Assembly (NCBI GenBank): GCA_964511665.1
Contig: CAZEHA010000060.1
Location: 1 to 21,013 of the forward strand
Source: JAGOEF01 sp964511665
GTDB lineage: Bacteria; Bacteroidota; Bacteroidia; Bacteroidales; ML635J-15
Reading direction: 5' to 3'
DNA length: 21,013 bases
Position 1 is the stretch's first letter. The number at the start of each line of letters is the position of its first letter. The position numbers were made by a program, and so were the translations under genes. The notes under the pieces were generated by a model that made no database searches, was not told the DNA's origin, and saw only the letters and a list, made by a program, of their open reading frames with translations. Positions 1 to 7,146 of this stretch are shown here, piece after piece.

Positions 1-22
1 CTATTCAAGAAAAAAGATTTCC

Positions 23-30
23 TAATTTTG
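23..30 (+). promoter_or_regulatory. Candidate Bacteroidota -7 element for the first gene
   Basis: TAATTTTG is an exact match to the Bacteroidota -7 consensus TAnnTTTG and lies 30 nt before the ATG at 61. The matching -33 TTTG would fall at or before the left edge of the window, so only half the promoter can be seen. Confidence 0.4.
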
Positions 31-60
31 AATTGTTAAGGATTGACTAATTATACGGAT

Positions 61-516
61 ATGAAAAAAATAGTATTGTTGTTTGCCGTGTGCATTCTGG
101 CTTTTTTCGACCTGGCAACAGCTCAGGAATACAAGGTAATTACCAGTGTGGAATCGATTGTGCCAATGGGTGTAGGAAGGTCGAGAATTATCGATCATCA
201 GGAAAAGGTAGATGCCGGCTTATTTACAACACAACGCAATCAGGGAACCGACAGCAAACAAACCGCTGTAAGCCGCGACGAAATAAAAATTGATAAGTTC
301 GAAGAAACCAAATTGCTGAATTTCTACAGTGCCGTGGGTATTAACTTCAGAAATATAGCATCGAACGATGCAGTGATTTCGGCCAAAATAAACCAGATGG
401 TTGCCGATGGTTGGGAACTTGCTTTTGTGGTTACAGGCGTGGAAAGTGTGGGCGGTAAAGACGATGATAATGGGATATTTATTACACGATATATTTTTAA
501 GCGAAACACACAATAA
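61..516 (+). CDS. Small secreted protein, DUF4177-like, function unknown
   Basis: This is a 151-aa protein with a clear signal peptide: MKK, a hydrophobic stretch to about residue 18, and a likely cleavage after TAQ. The mature part opens with EYKVIT, and near the C-terminus it has INQMVADGWELAFV followed by a final strand ending in RYIFKR. An opening EYKV strand plus a late 'GWEL' helix-strand unit resembles the small DUF4177 fold, here with a polar insertion of about 60 residues in between. That assignment is by eye and tentative. The frame extends upstream to a TTG at 43, but the ATG at 61 is preferred because it puts the Lys-Lys and hydrophobic core at the N-terminus. The protein is probably periplasmic or outer-membrane-facing; no lipobox is seen. 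A separate promoter precedes the next gene, so this one is probably transcribed alone. Confidence 0.75.
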   Translation: MKKIVLLFAVCILAFFDLATAQEYKVITSVESIVPMGVGRSRIIDHQEKVDAGLFTTQRNQGTDSKQTAVSRDEIKIDKFEETKLLNFYSAVGINFRNIASNDAVISAKINQMVADGWELAFVVTGVESVGGKDDDNGIFITRYIFKRNTQ

Positions 517-568
517 CTGCAAACACAGAATATCGTTTTTTGTTAATTTTATAATCTTTTCGGCAAAG

Positions 569-602
569 CTTGTTCGATATTATGAATAGCTTATTATTTT
601 TG
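569..602 (+). promoter_or_regulatory. Candidate promoter of the UPF0316 gene
   Basis: TATTTTTG at 595-602 fits the -7 consensus TAnnTTTG exactly. CTTG at 569-572 could serve as the -33 element, with a 22-nt spacer, at the long end for this class. Initiation near 608 would leave a leader of about 12 nt before the ATG at 620. Confidence 0.45.
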
Positions 603-619
603 CGCAAAATACATACATT

Positions 620-1186
620 ATGAGTCCCGAAGTTTTAAACTGGCTTGTGTTACCATTGCTGATTTTTACAGCACGAATATTTGACGTAACCATTGGCACC
701 CTGCGAATTATCATGGTGGCGCGTGGCAAAAAAATACTGGCTCCCATACTTGGGTTTTTCGAGGTGTTGATTTGGATTATTGCCGTGAGCAAAATTATGG
801 ACAACCTCGATAACTGGGTAAACTTTGTGTTTTACGCAGCCGGTTTTGCCACCGGTAATTACATCGGTATGCTAATAGAAGAAAAACTGGCCATGGGTAC
901 AGTGGGAGTAAGAATTATCACTGCAAAAAGCGGCGACAGGCTCATCAACACCCTAAAGGAAAAAGGGTATGGCCTAACATTTATGAATGCCCAGGGAAGG
1001 GAAGAAAACGTGAATGTGATTTTTCTTACTGTAAAGCGATCTAACCTGAAAGAACTAATTCCTATTATTCACAATTTTAACCCTAACGCTTTTTACACCA
1101 TCGAAGACATCAGGTATGTCAGCAGCAGATCAATTACAACTGTGAAACACGAAAAGAGATTGTTTTCGTGGCGCAAGGGCAAATAG
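620..1186 (+). CDS. UPF0316-family membrane protein (DUF5698 + DUF2179)
   Basis: This 188-aa protein has three hydrophobic N-terminal segments (about residues 8-25, 38-58 and 65-85). A soluble C-terminal domain of about 100 residues runs from GVRIITAKSGDRLINTLKE onward. This is the UPF0316 layout: a DUF5698 membrane part followed by a DUF2179 domain like that at the C-terminus of YitT proteins. The N-terminal ARIFDVTIGTLRII and central GFATGNYIGMLIEEKLAMG stretches are characteristic. Family members are usually 170-190 aa, so the gene looks complete. The biochemical role is unknown; the DUF2179 domain is thought to bind a small ligand. The stop is followed after one base by the next ATG, so the two genes are probably co-transcribed. 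Confidence 0.88.
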   Translation: MSPEVLNWLVLPLLIFTARIFDVTIGTLRIIMVARGKKILAPILGFFEVLIWIIAVSKIMDNLDNWVNFVFYAAGFATGNYIGMLIEEKLAMGTVGVRIITAKSGDRLINTLKEKGYGLTFMNAQGREENVNVIFLTVKRSNLKELIPIIHNFNPNAFYTIEDIRYVSSRSITTVKHEKRLFSWRKGK

Positions 1187-1187
1187 C

Positions 1188-1952
1188 ATGAACTTGTTAT
1201 CGCGTATACCACACCTGGGATTGTTGCTGACGACAATTTTGGTTTCTCATGTATTGCCGGCGCAAATTCTCAACATCGAAGACGAACGCATAAAAACCGA
1301 CACTACAGGTTGGGGCGGAAAAACCCGTTTGTCGCTCAACTATCAAAAAACCGATGTCGACTTTTTTAAGTCGGATGTATTCGCGCATTTACAATTTAAA
1401 AGGCCGGCACACCTGTATCTGCTGCTTCTGGAACACAGTTTGTCGAAAGGCGATGGAACTGAGTTTACCAACGCATCTACACAACACTTTCGTTACAACT
1501 ATAAACTAAACAAAACTGTAGTTGCCGAAGCTTTTGTTCAAGGACAATTCAACAAGGTGCTTCATGTGCAATACCGTTTCCTGGCCGGAGCAGGCCCTCG
1601 TTTCGCCCTGATAAAAAAAGATTATCTGCGATTATACCTGGGCAATATTTATATGTATGAGACTGAATACCTTACCGATGGCATAGTAAATCGGCAACAC
1701 CGCCTCAGCAATTATCTTTCGGCTACAATACAGTTTTCGAAATGGCTGAGCATGGTGCATACCACCTATTATCAGCCTATGCTAGCCCATTATCACGATT
1801 ATCGTATTTTTTCGCAGTCGGCACTAAAACTGTCTTTCACAAAACACTTCAGGTTCAGTTTCGATTACAAGTATTATTTCGATTCGCATCCACCTGCCGG
1901 CATTGTAAATTCAACCCATTATGTGTTGAATGGGATAGAATTTGTTTTTTAA
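1188..1952 (+). CDS. DUF481-like outer-membrane beta-barrel protein
   Basis: This 254-aa protein starts one base after the preceding stop. A signal peptide (hydrophobic to about residue 22, cleavage near LPAQ) leads into a segment with GWGGKTRLSLNYQKTD. After that come alternating amphipathic strands rich in Tyr, Phe and His, with a final strand ending in EFVF. A C-terminal aromatic residue is typical of BAM-inserted barrels. Strand pattern and length resemble DUF481 (YdiY-type) proteins. The N-terminal part is only weakly strand-like, so the barrel probably has about ten strands. The one-base gap to the UPF0316 gene implies translational coupling; no partner function is known. The function cannot be told from the sequence. 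Confidence 0.75.
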   Translation: MNLLSRIPHLGLLLTTILVSHVLPAQILNIEDERIKTDTTGWGGKTRLSLNYQKTDVDFFKSDVFAHLQFKRPAHLYLLLLEHSLSKGDGTEFTNASTQHFRYNYKLNKTVVAEAFVQGQFNKVLHVQYRFLAGAGPRFALIKKDYLRLYLGNIYMYETEYLTDGIVNRQHRLSNYLSATIQFSKWLSMVHTTYYQPMLAHYHDYRIFSQSALKLSFTKHFRFSFDYKYYFDSHPPAGIVNSTHYVLNGIEFVF

Positions 1953-2001
1953 GATAATCAGGTTTTTGTACATTTACATTATAAACTGTAACACCTTGAG
2001 C

Positions 2002-2694
2002 ATGAAAAAACTTGTTGTATTAAGCGGCGCAGGCATCAGCGAAGAAAGTGGCATTGCCACATTCAGAGGATCGAATGGCTTGTGGGAAAACCATAAGATA
2101 GAAGATGTGGCTTCGCCTGCAGGATGGATGAAAAATCCTGAACTTGTACTGGAGTTTTATAATCAAAGGCGTAAGACAGTGCTGGAATCGGAACCCAACA
2201 AGGCTCATCGTCTGCTGGCAGAACTCGAAAAGCATCTTGAAGTAACCATTATTACACAAAACATCGACAATCTTCACGAAAGGGCAGGAAGCAGTCATGT
2301 TTTACATTTACACGGAGAAATTACTAAATCGCGCAGTAGTGCATACCACGATATGATATTCGACATTGTTGGCTGGCAATTGAACATGGGAGAAAAATGC
2401 CCATTGGGTTCACAACTCAGGCCACACATTGTATGGTTTGGGGAAGCAGTTCCCATGATGGAAGATGCTATTGAAACTGTGAAAACTGCCGATGTTTTTG
2501 TAGTAGTGGGAACAGGCTTACAAGTGTATCCGGCCGCTTCACTGATTGATTATATTCCCGAACATGCTACCCGTTACCTGATTGACCCCAACAATGTTTT
2601 CGTACCCAAATACTACAGGTTTAATTTTATTAAAGCCAAGGCCTCAGAAGGTGTTCAGATTTTAGTCAAAGATATTACAGGAAACAATACATGA
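2002..2694 (+). CDS. cobB: Sir2-family NAD-dependent protein deacylase, class III type
   Basis: This 230-aa sirtuin removes acyl groups from lysine using NAD+. Visible motifs: GAGISEESGIATFRG at residues 9-23 (NAD-binding loop), TQNIDNLHERAG at 85-96, and the catalytic His in HLHGE (H104). The segment FYNQRR supplies the Tyr-x-x-Arg pair (Y53, R56) that marks class III sirtuins (SIRT5/CobB), which prefer succinyl or malonyl lysine. The zinc module is unusual: where four cysteines in two CxxC pairs are expected, there is one (C133, in KCPLGSQLRP). The ATG at 2002 is used because it puts MKKLVVLSGAG directly at the first Rossmann strand. An upstream ATG at 1942 would overlap the previous gene and add a non-homologous hydrophobic tail. 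A weak -7-like TACATTTA lies about 30 nt upstream. It converges on the next gene with 29 bp between. Confidence 0.93.
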   Translation: MKKLVVLSGAGISEESGIATFRGSNGLWENHKIEDVASPAGWMKNPELVLEFYNQRRKTVLESEPNKAHRLLAELEKHLEVTIITQNIDNLHERAGSSHVLHLHGEITKSRSSAYHDMIFDIVGWQLNMGEKCPLGSQLRPHIVWFGEAVPMMEDAIETVKTADVFVVVGTGLQVYPAASLIDYIPEHATRYLIDPNNVFVPKYYRFNFIKAKASEGVQILVKDITGNNT

Positions 2695-2723
2695 TTGTGC
2701 CTCCCAAAAGCGTCCCCTGTATC

Positions 2724-4598
2724 TCACTCCTTGAAAAACCGCAGGAAAAGCACCGTATTTTCTGTTTCAATTCTCAGCATATATAATCCCTCTTTAAGTG
2801 CAGAAACGTCGATAGAATTACAATAATTATGTTCCGAAACCGGTTTACCCTGCACAGTAAATACTGTAATGGTTTTTATCAAATCGTGTTGAATGCCTGC
2901 GATATATATTTTTCCGGAACCGGGATTGGGGTACACCGATAGGCATTCAGTGGGCGAATTTGAGATTTCGTTTGAAAGCACCACGGGCAATTCAAGATAT
3001 GAGCTATGCGCGCTTTGATGATATACCATATTGTTTGCCACCAGCGTATCGCCGGCTTCGAATGGTGCTGCCGTTGTGTTTTTGTTACGCTGATAACGCG
3101 GCCAGTTGCTTCCGGTAATATCAACTCTGATGCGATGACCCTCGCCAAAGGCAATTGCAATATCATACAGCTCAATGTCAATCTCTCTGATTTCGCCGGG
3201 TACCGGAAATGTGGTGTCGGCAGCCCAAAAGCCACCATCGAAACGGAGACGGTGAATTCCTTCGAGTAACAGCATCGAGCGACCATCGGGATACACGTCG
3301 GTGAGCCGCACAGCCACATCGGTGTCGCGACAATCGGTTGAAACAAACAATTTTAGGCGGGGGCGGCCTTTCACCACCAGCGGTTGCATCAATTGCGAAG
3401 AAGTAAAAATTAAAATATCGCCGCGTTCTTCAACCACCTGGCCTTGGTCGTAGGGGCCCTGCAACAAATCGTTACGCAGCGTGGCGCCGCCATGTGTTGG
3501 CGAGGGATCTTCAGGGTCGTAAACATATAACGAAGAAGAATTCTGGGGCAAAACTATATCGGTGCGCAAACCCAAACCTGGCGTGAAATAGTACTTTACT
3601 GGTGTTGTTTCATCTTCAGGTGGCCAAGTATCGGAGCTCATCCATTCGTTGGCACCCATCAAAAAATATTGCACACGAGGACTTGCTTGCCAGTTGTTAT
3701 CAGCATCAAGCAGATAGTATGCTAAAAAATTTGATGCAGCCATTGTTGAAAACGATTCAGCTTCGGGATAATACAATTCGCCCTGCTGGGAGGAACCAAC
3801 CTGCACAGCACCATGACCTCCGTGTACCCATGGTCCCATCATCAGCCACTGTTGGTCGCGCACCGATTCGTGAGCTTGGTTGCGAAGCTTGTTATAAAAG
3901 TCTGTTTTCATATAAGTATCATGATCGTACCACCCGCCTATCATAAGGCAGGGTATTGCAATTAGTTGAGGATAATTGTTCTGGTTTTGGGTGTATTGCC
4001 ACACAAAATTAAAATACGGATTGGCCATAAGCACTGTCGACATTCCATAACCAAGCGCATCGAGTTGCTGCACAAATTCTTCGCGATACACTCCCCCCTG
4101 ATAGTATTCACTGTATAAATACTCGGGAGAAGCTACAACCGGAACAGCACAAATATGTGCAGGATGCTGGTGTTTTGCTGTCATAAACTGAATTTTTCCA
4201 AGTGCCGAGGGACCCCAGGTACCAATTTTCGCATTCGACCAATCTTGCTGCACTATCCACTCGATGCAATCGTACCCATCGAGCCCGCGGTCGTACTGCG
4301 CAACAGCAGCCGATACCGAACCATAAAAACCACGCCAGTCGACCACAACAATGTTGTAGGGACATTCGTTCACATTCACACCATAACCCAGTGGTAAACC
4401 CCATCGATACAGGTTCTTATTATACGGTGTTTGAATTAATATGGTGGGCCTTGGAACTTGAGGTTGTGGAATATACACATCGGCTGCCAGCAACTTTGTG
4501 TCGCGCATCTCAATATTTACCGTAAGGGGCGTAAGAGGTTGTGCTGCAACGAAAAAAGCCTGCGAGCAGAACAACAACAATAACAGATTCTTCTTCAT
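2724..4598 (-). CDS. Secreted CocE/NonD-type S15 hydrolase with type IX sorting domain
   Basis: This 624-aa protein has a signal peptide (cleavage near VAAQ, residue 20) and an alpha/beta-hydrolase domain of the CocE/X-Pro dipeptidyl-peptidase family. The catalytic triad can be placed: Ser131 in GTWGPSALG, Asp225 in GGWYD and His259 in GPWVHGGHG. The middle region (about 320-540) matches the jelly-roll domain usual in this family (RLKLFVSTDCRDTDVAVRLTD, then GHRIRVDITGSNWPRY). The last 75 residues or so form a Por-type sorting domain: LSVYPNPGSGKIYI, an EGLYMLRI strand and a basic end. That predicts export through the type IX system to the cell surface or medium. It probably hydrolyses peptide or ester bonds; the substrate is unknown. 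It is convergent with the sirtuin and divergent from the phosphate transporter, so it is a single-gene unit. Confidence 0.9.
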   Translation of the reverse strand: MKKNLLLLLFCSQAFFVAAQPLTPLTVNIEMRDTKLLAADVYIPQPQVPRPTILIQTPYNKNLYRWGLPLGYGVNVNECPYNIVVVDWRGFYGSVSAAVAQYDRGLDGYDCIEWIVQQDWSNAKIGTWGPSALGKIQFMTAKHQHPAHICAVPVVASPEYLYSEYYQGGVYREEFVQQLDALGYGMSTVLMANPYFNFVWQYTQNQNNYPQLIAIPCLMIGGWYDHDTYMKTDFYNKLRNQAHESVRDQQWLMMGPWVHGGHGAVQVGSSQQGELYYPEAESFSTMAASNFLAYYLLDADNNWQASPRVQYFLMGANEWMSSDTWPPEDETTPVKYYFTPGLGLRTDIVLPQNSSSLYVYDPEDPSPTHGGATLRNDLLQGPYDQGQVVEERGDILIFTSSQLMQPLVVKGRPRLKLFVSTDCRDTDVAVRLTDVYPDGRSMLLLEGIHRLRFDGGFWAADTTFPVPGEIREIDIELYDIAIAFGEGHRIRVDITGSNWPRYQRNKNTTAAPFEAGDTLVANNMVYHQSAHSSYLELPVVLSNEISNSPTECLSVYPNPGSGKIYIAGIQHDLIKTITVFTVQGKPVSEHNYCNSIDVSALKEGLYMLRIETENTVLFLRFFKE

Positions 4599-4621
4599 TT
4601 GATAGCTTATTATTTCAGGAT

Positions 4622-4649
4622 TAAAAATACAATATTCTTTTTAAACAAA
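4622..4649 (-). promoter_or_regulatory. Weak candidate promoter of the secreted hydrolase
   Basis: On the minus strand TATTTTTA (4622-4629) matches seven of eight -7 consensus positions. TTTG (4646-4649) lies 16 nt upstream of it, slightly short for this promoter class. The site is 24-51 nt before the hydrolase ATG. Confidence 0.3.
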
Positions 4650-4713
4650 ATCAGATTTCAGCAATCGAAAAATTTTAAAAACAGGATAAAGCAAAACCAT
4701 GCCGCAATGTAAA

Positions 4714-4736
4714 CTTAACATTAACTTAATGTTAAG
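4714..4736 (+). promoter_or_regulatory. Pho-box-like operator upstream of the first PiT gene
   Basis: TTAAC at 4715 and TTAAT at 4726 are exactly 11 bp apart, and so are TTAAC at 4721 and TTAAG at 4732. The whole block is also a perfect inverted repeat: arms CTTAACATTAA (4714-4724) and TTAATGTTAAG (4726-4736) around one C. Direct TTAAC(A)-type repeats at 11-bp spacing are how PhoP/PhoB response regulators bind in several phyla. The block ends 16 nt before a -7-like TAGTTTTA (4753-4760), so it overlaps the -33 region, as expected for an activator. A similar array precedes the second PiT gene. Confidence 0.55.
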
Positions 4737-4752
4737 CCTATATTAATTTTCA

Positions 4753-4760
4753 TAGTTTTA
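4753..4760 (+). promoter_or_regulatory. Candidate -7 element of the first PiT gene
   Basis: TAGTTTTA matches seven of eight positions of TAnnTTTG and sits 22 nt before the ATG at 4783. The second PiT gene has an equivalent TACTTTTA. No good -33 TTTG is present, which is consistent with activator dependence. Confidence 0.4.
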
Positions 4761-4782
4761 TTGCGGAAATTTGAAATGGAAT

Positions 4783-6999
4783 ATGCTAACTTTTTACATC
4801 ATAATTATTGTCCTGTTTTTGCTGTCGTTTACAAGTTTGATAGTAGGTGTTAGCAACGATGCTGTTAATTTTCTGAACCCTGCTGTAGGGTCAAAGGCAG
4901 CCAAACTGAAAACCTTATTTATACTGGTAAGTATTGGAGTTATTCTAGGAGCCGTTTTTTCTAATGGCATGATGGAAATTGCGAGAAAAGGCATTTTTAA
5001 TCCTGAACATTTCTATTTTGATGAGGTGATGTTTATTTTTATTGCAGTAATGTTTACCAATGTTATATTGCTCGATGCGTACAATACACTGGGATTACCC
5101 ACCTCTACCACCGTTTCGCTGGTATTTGCACTACTGGGTGCTTCGGTGGGAATGGCTCTAATAAAAACCAGTACTCAAGATGGTGCAACGACGCTAATGA
5201 GCTATATCAACACATCGAAAGCCCTTGCTATTATTTTTGGGATATTGTTTTCGATAGCTATTGCATTTATTACGGGAGCATTTATACAATGGCTTGCCCG
5301 GCTATTGTTTACGTTTAACTACGAAAGCAAGCTGAAATATTTTGGGGCCTTATTTGGGGGCATATCGATAACTGTGATCATTTATTTTATGCTTATAAAA
5401 GGAGTTAAAGATGCCAGTTTTATGACGGATTCAGCTCGCGAATACATCAACAAACACACTGCAATAATATTGTGTTTAAGTTTTGTTGTTTCGTCGATAG
5501 TTCTCGAAATACTATACCTGCTGTTTCGCATCAATGTTTTTAGAGTAGTAGTTCTTGTTGGAACAATGGCATTAGCCATGGCCTTTGCCGGCAACGATCT
5601 GGTAAATTTTATTGGTGTCCCGCTAGCCGGTCTGGCATCAATTAACATATATATTGAATCGGGATTGGGGGAGGGCTCCCTTCTGGCCATGGGGGCATTG
5701 TCGGGTCCGGTTCAAGCAAACATGTACATTTTGATAGGCGCCGGGTTTATTATGATTTTTTCGTTGTGGTTTTCGAAAAAAGCCCGATCGGTGATAAAAA
5801 CATCGATTGATTTAAGTAGACAGGGAGAAGGGCACGAACGCTTTGGCAGCAGTTTGCTTGCAAGGCAAATTGTCCGTTTTGCGGTAAACTCATCAAAGGC
5901 CTTTGGAACAATAGTACCTGATGCGTTACAAGCACGTATTTCGAAACGTTTCGAGCCGAAAGCCTACGCCATCGACAATGTAGATGACCGCCCTGCTTTC
6001 GATTTATTGCGTGCCTCAATCAACCTGATAGTAGCCAGCATACTCATAGCTTTAGGCACATCGCTAAAGCTTCCGTTATCAACTACCTATGTATCGTTTA
6101 TGGTAGCCATGTCAACTTCTTTTGCCGACAAGGCCTGGGGTCGCGAAAGCGCAGTGTATCGAATAACAGGTGTACTTTCGGTAATAGGCGGTTGGTTTAT
6201 TACTGCAATTGTTTCGTTTGTGATGGCAGCCTTAATTTTGGTTGTGGTTTATTTTGGAGGATTAATTTCGATTGTAATATTGGTGGTGTTCACTGTTTTC
6301 TTTTTTGTTCGATCGAACCTGATGCACCGAAAACGCAATTTGGAACAAGAAGAAGTGGTAGCCAGTATCAGCAACTCCTTTACCGAAGAAACAAAAGACC
6401 AGTTGCTTCAATTCACCGAAAGAATAAACTTAAATTTATTGGAAAGCTTCGACAACATTTGTGATTTCAAGTTTAAAAAAATAAAAAAACGCCTACAAAA
6501 AAGTCTTGAAATAGAAGCAGACACCAAAGCATATAAAAAGCGCATCTATCACACCTTAAGCATCACAGGAATCAGCTTCGAAAACTCGGGTGTTTACTAT
6601 GTGCAAATGATCGATTATTTGAGAGAAACCTCCGACTGTTTAAAATACATAATAGAGCCTGCGTTTGAACATGTTAGCAATAACCATAAGGAATTGTCGA
6701 AAGCACAAAGAGAATCGCTCAGAAAGCTTGGCGGCCCACTGGCATTTTATTTCAACGAATATTCATCGGTATTGAAAAACGATTCTTTCGAAGATTTAAG
6801 CCGGCTGAACAGTATGGCTACCGAATTGATTAATGTGATTTCGGCATTACGAAGCGAACAAATAAAGCGAATCAGAAGCAAAAACGATCCTACAAGTTCG
6901 AGCCTTCTTCTGATAAATATTCTTCAGGAAAGCGAAAACCTGATAGGTGATTTGCAAAAGATGATAAAAGCTTACATTCAATTCAGAGTTTCGTTTTAA
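4783..6999 (+). CDS. pit: PiT-family phosphate transporter with PhoU-like C-terminal domain (copy 1)
   Basis: This 738-aa inner-membrane protein is predicted to import inorganic phosphate with H+ or Na+. Two inverted PiT signature regions are visible: VGVSNDAVNFLNPAVGSKAAK (from residue 22) and AGNDLVNFIGVPLAG (from 269). Each keeps the central Asn-Asp, but not the textbook GANDVANA. LPTSTTVSLVFALLG and LPLSTTYVSFMVA are the matching Ser-Thr-Thr motifs. About ten membrane segments end near residue 510, with a cytoplasmic loop at 330-410. Residues 515-738 are helical, charged and without membrane segments, and resemble a PhoU/DUF47 bundle fused to the transporter. The ATG at 4783 is chosen over a TTG 12 nt upstream because its protein aligns end to end with the 738-aa paralog at 7147. 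The operator upstream suggests induction by phosphate starvation. Confidence 0.93.
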   Translation: MLTFYIIIIVLFLLSFTSLIVGVSNDAVNFLNPAVGSKAAKLKTLFILVSIGVILGAVFSNGMMEIARKGIFNPEHFYFDEVMFIFIAVMFTNVILLDAYNTLGLPTSTTVSLVFALLGASVGMALIKTSTQDGATTLMSYINTSKALAIIFGILFSIAIAFITGAFIQWLARLLFTFNYESKLKYFGALFGGISITVIIYFMLIKGVKDASFMTDSAREYINKHTAIILCLSFVVSSIVLEILYLLFRINVFRVVVLVGTMALAMAFAGNDLVNFIGVPLAGLASINIYIESGLGEGSLLAMGALSGPVQANMYILIGAGFIMIFSLWFSKKARSVIKTSIDLSRQGEGHERFGSSLLARQIVRFAVNSSKAFGTIVPDALQARISKRFEPKAYAIDNVDDRPAFDLLRASINLIVASILIALGTSLKLPLSTTYVSFMVAMSTSFADKAWGRESAVYRITGVLSVIGGWFITAIVSFVMAALILVVVYFGGLISIVILVVFTVFFFVRSNLMHRKRNLEQEEVVASISNSFTEETKDQLLQFTERINLNLLESFDNICDFKFKKIKKRLQKSLEIEADTKAYKKRIYHTLSITGISFENSGVYYVQMIDYLRETSDCLKYIIEPAFEHVSNNHKELSKAQRESLRKLGGPLAFYFNEYSSVLKNDSFEDLSRLNSMATELINVISALRSEQIKRIRSKNDPTSSSLLLINILQESENLIGDLQKMIKAYIQFRVSF

Positions 7000-7007
7000 A
7001 ACACTAC

Positions 7008-7055
7008 CCTGTAGCATCGCGTTTTAGGTTTTTACCGGATGCTTCAGGAATTTTT
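7008..7055 (+). terminator. Probable intrinsic terminator between the PiT genes
   Basis: Arms CCTGTAGCATC (7008-7018) and GATGCTTCAGG (7038-7048) pair at ten of eleven positions across a 19-nt loop, followed by AATTTTT. It lies just after the first PiT stop and before the second Pho-like array, so the two paralogs are probably separate transcription units. Confidence 0.5.
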
Positions 7056-7066
7056 CCTCACAAAAA

Positions 7067-7093
7067 TTAACGCTAACTTAACAATTACTTAAG
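7067..7093 (+). promoter_or_regulatory. Pho-box-like operator upstream of the second PiT gene
   Basis: Three direct repeats are spaced exactly 11 bp apart: TTAAC (7067-7071), TTAAC (7078-7082) and TTAAG (7089-7093). The half-sites between them (CTAAC, ATTAC) are weaker copies. This matches the array before the first PiT gene in unit sequence and spacing, but here there is no full palindrome, which favours the direct-repeat reading. It ends 21 nt before the -7-like TACTTTTA. Confidence 0.6.
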
Positions 7094-7114
7094 ACGAAAA
7101 AACGGCGATTTCGA

Positions 7115-7122
7115 TACTTTTA
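7115..7122 (+). promoter_or_regulatory. Candidate -7 element of the second PiT gene
   Basis: TACTTTTA matches seven of eight positions of TAnnTTTG, 24 nt before the ATG at 7147. It has the same T-to-A deviation at the last base as the element before the first PiT gene. Confidence 0.4.
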
Positions 7123-7146
7123 CCCCCAAACTTAAAGGCACAAATC

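Noticed and set aside
528..581. Inverted repeat GAATATCG ... CGATATT between the first two genes
   Set aside because: Seven AT-rich base pairs across about 40 nt are easily expected by chance, and the right arm falls in the promoter region.
1942..2001. Upstream ATG extending the sirtuin by 20 residues
   Set aside because: The extension overlaps the preceding gene, is unlike any sirtuin N-terminus, and the 2002 ATG begins right at the Rossmann fold.
3006..4525. Several open frames of 80-114 codons on the plus strand opposite the secreted hydrolase
   Set aside because: They are antisense to a gene with an intact catalytic triad, have no recognisable motifs, and their composition mirrors the codon pattern of the real gene.
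4771..4782. TTG start giving a 742-aa first PiT protein
   Set aside because: The ATG at 4783 gives exactly 738 aa and aligns with the N-terminus of the paralog.
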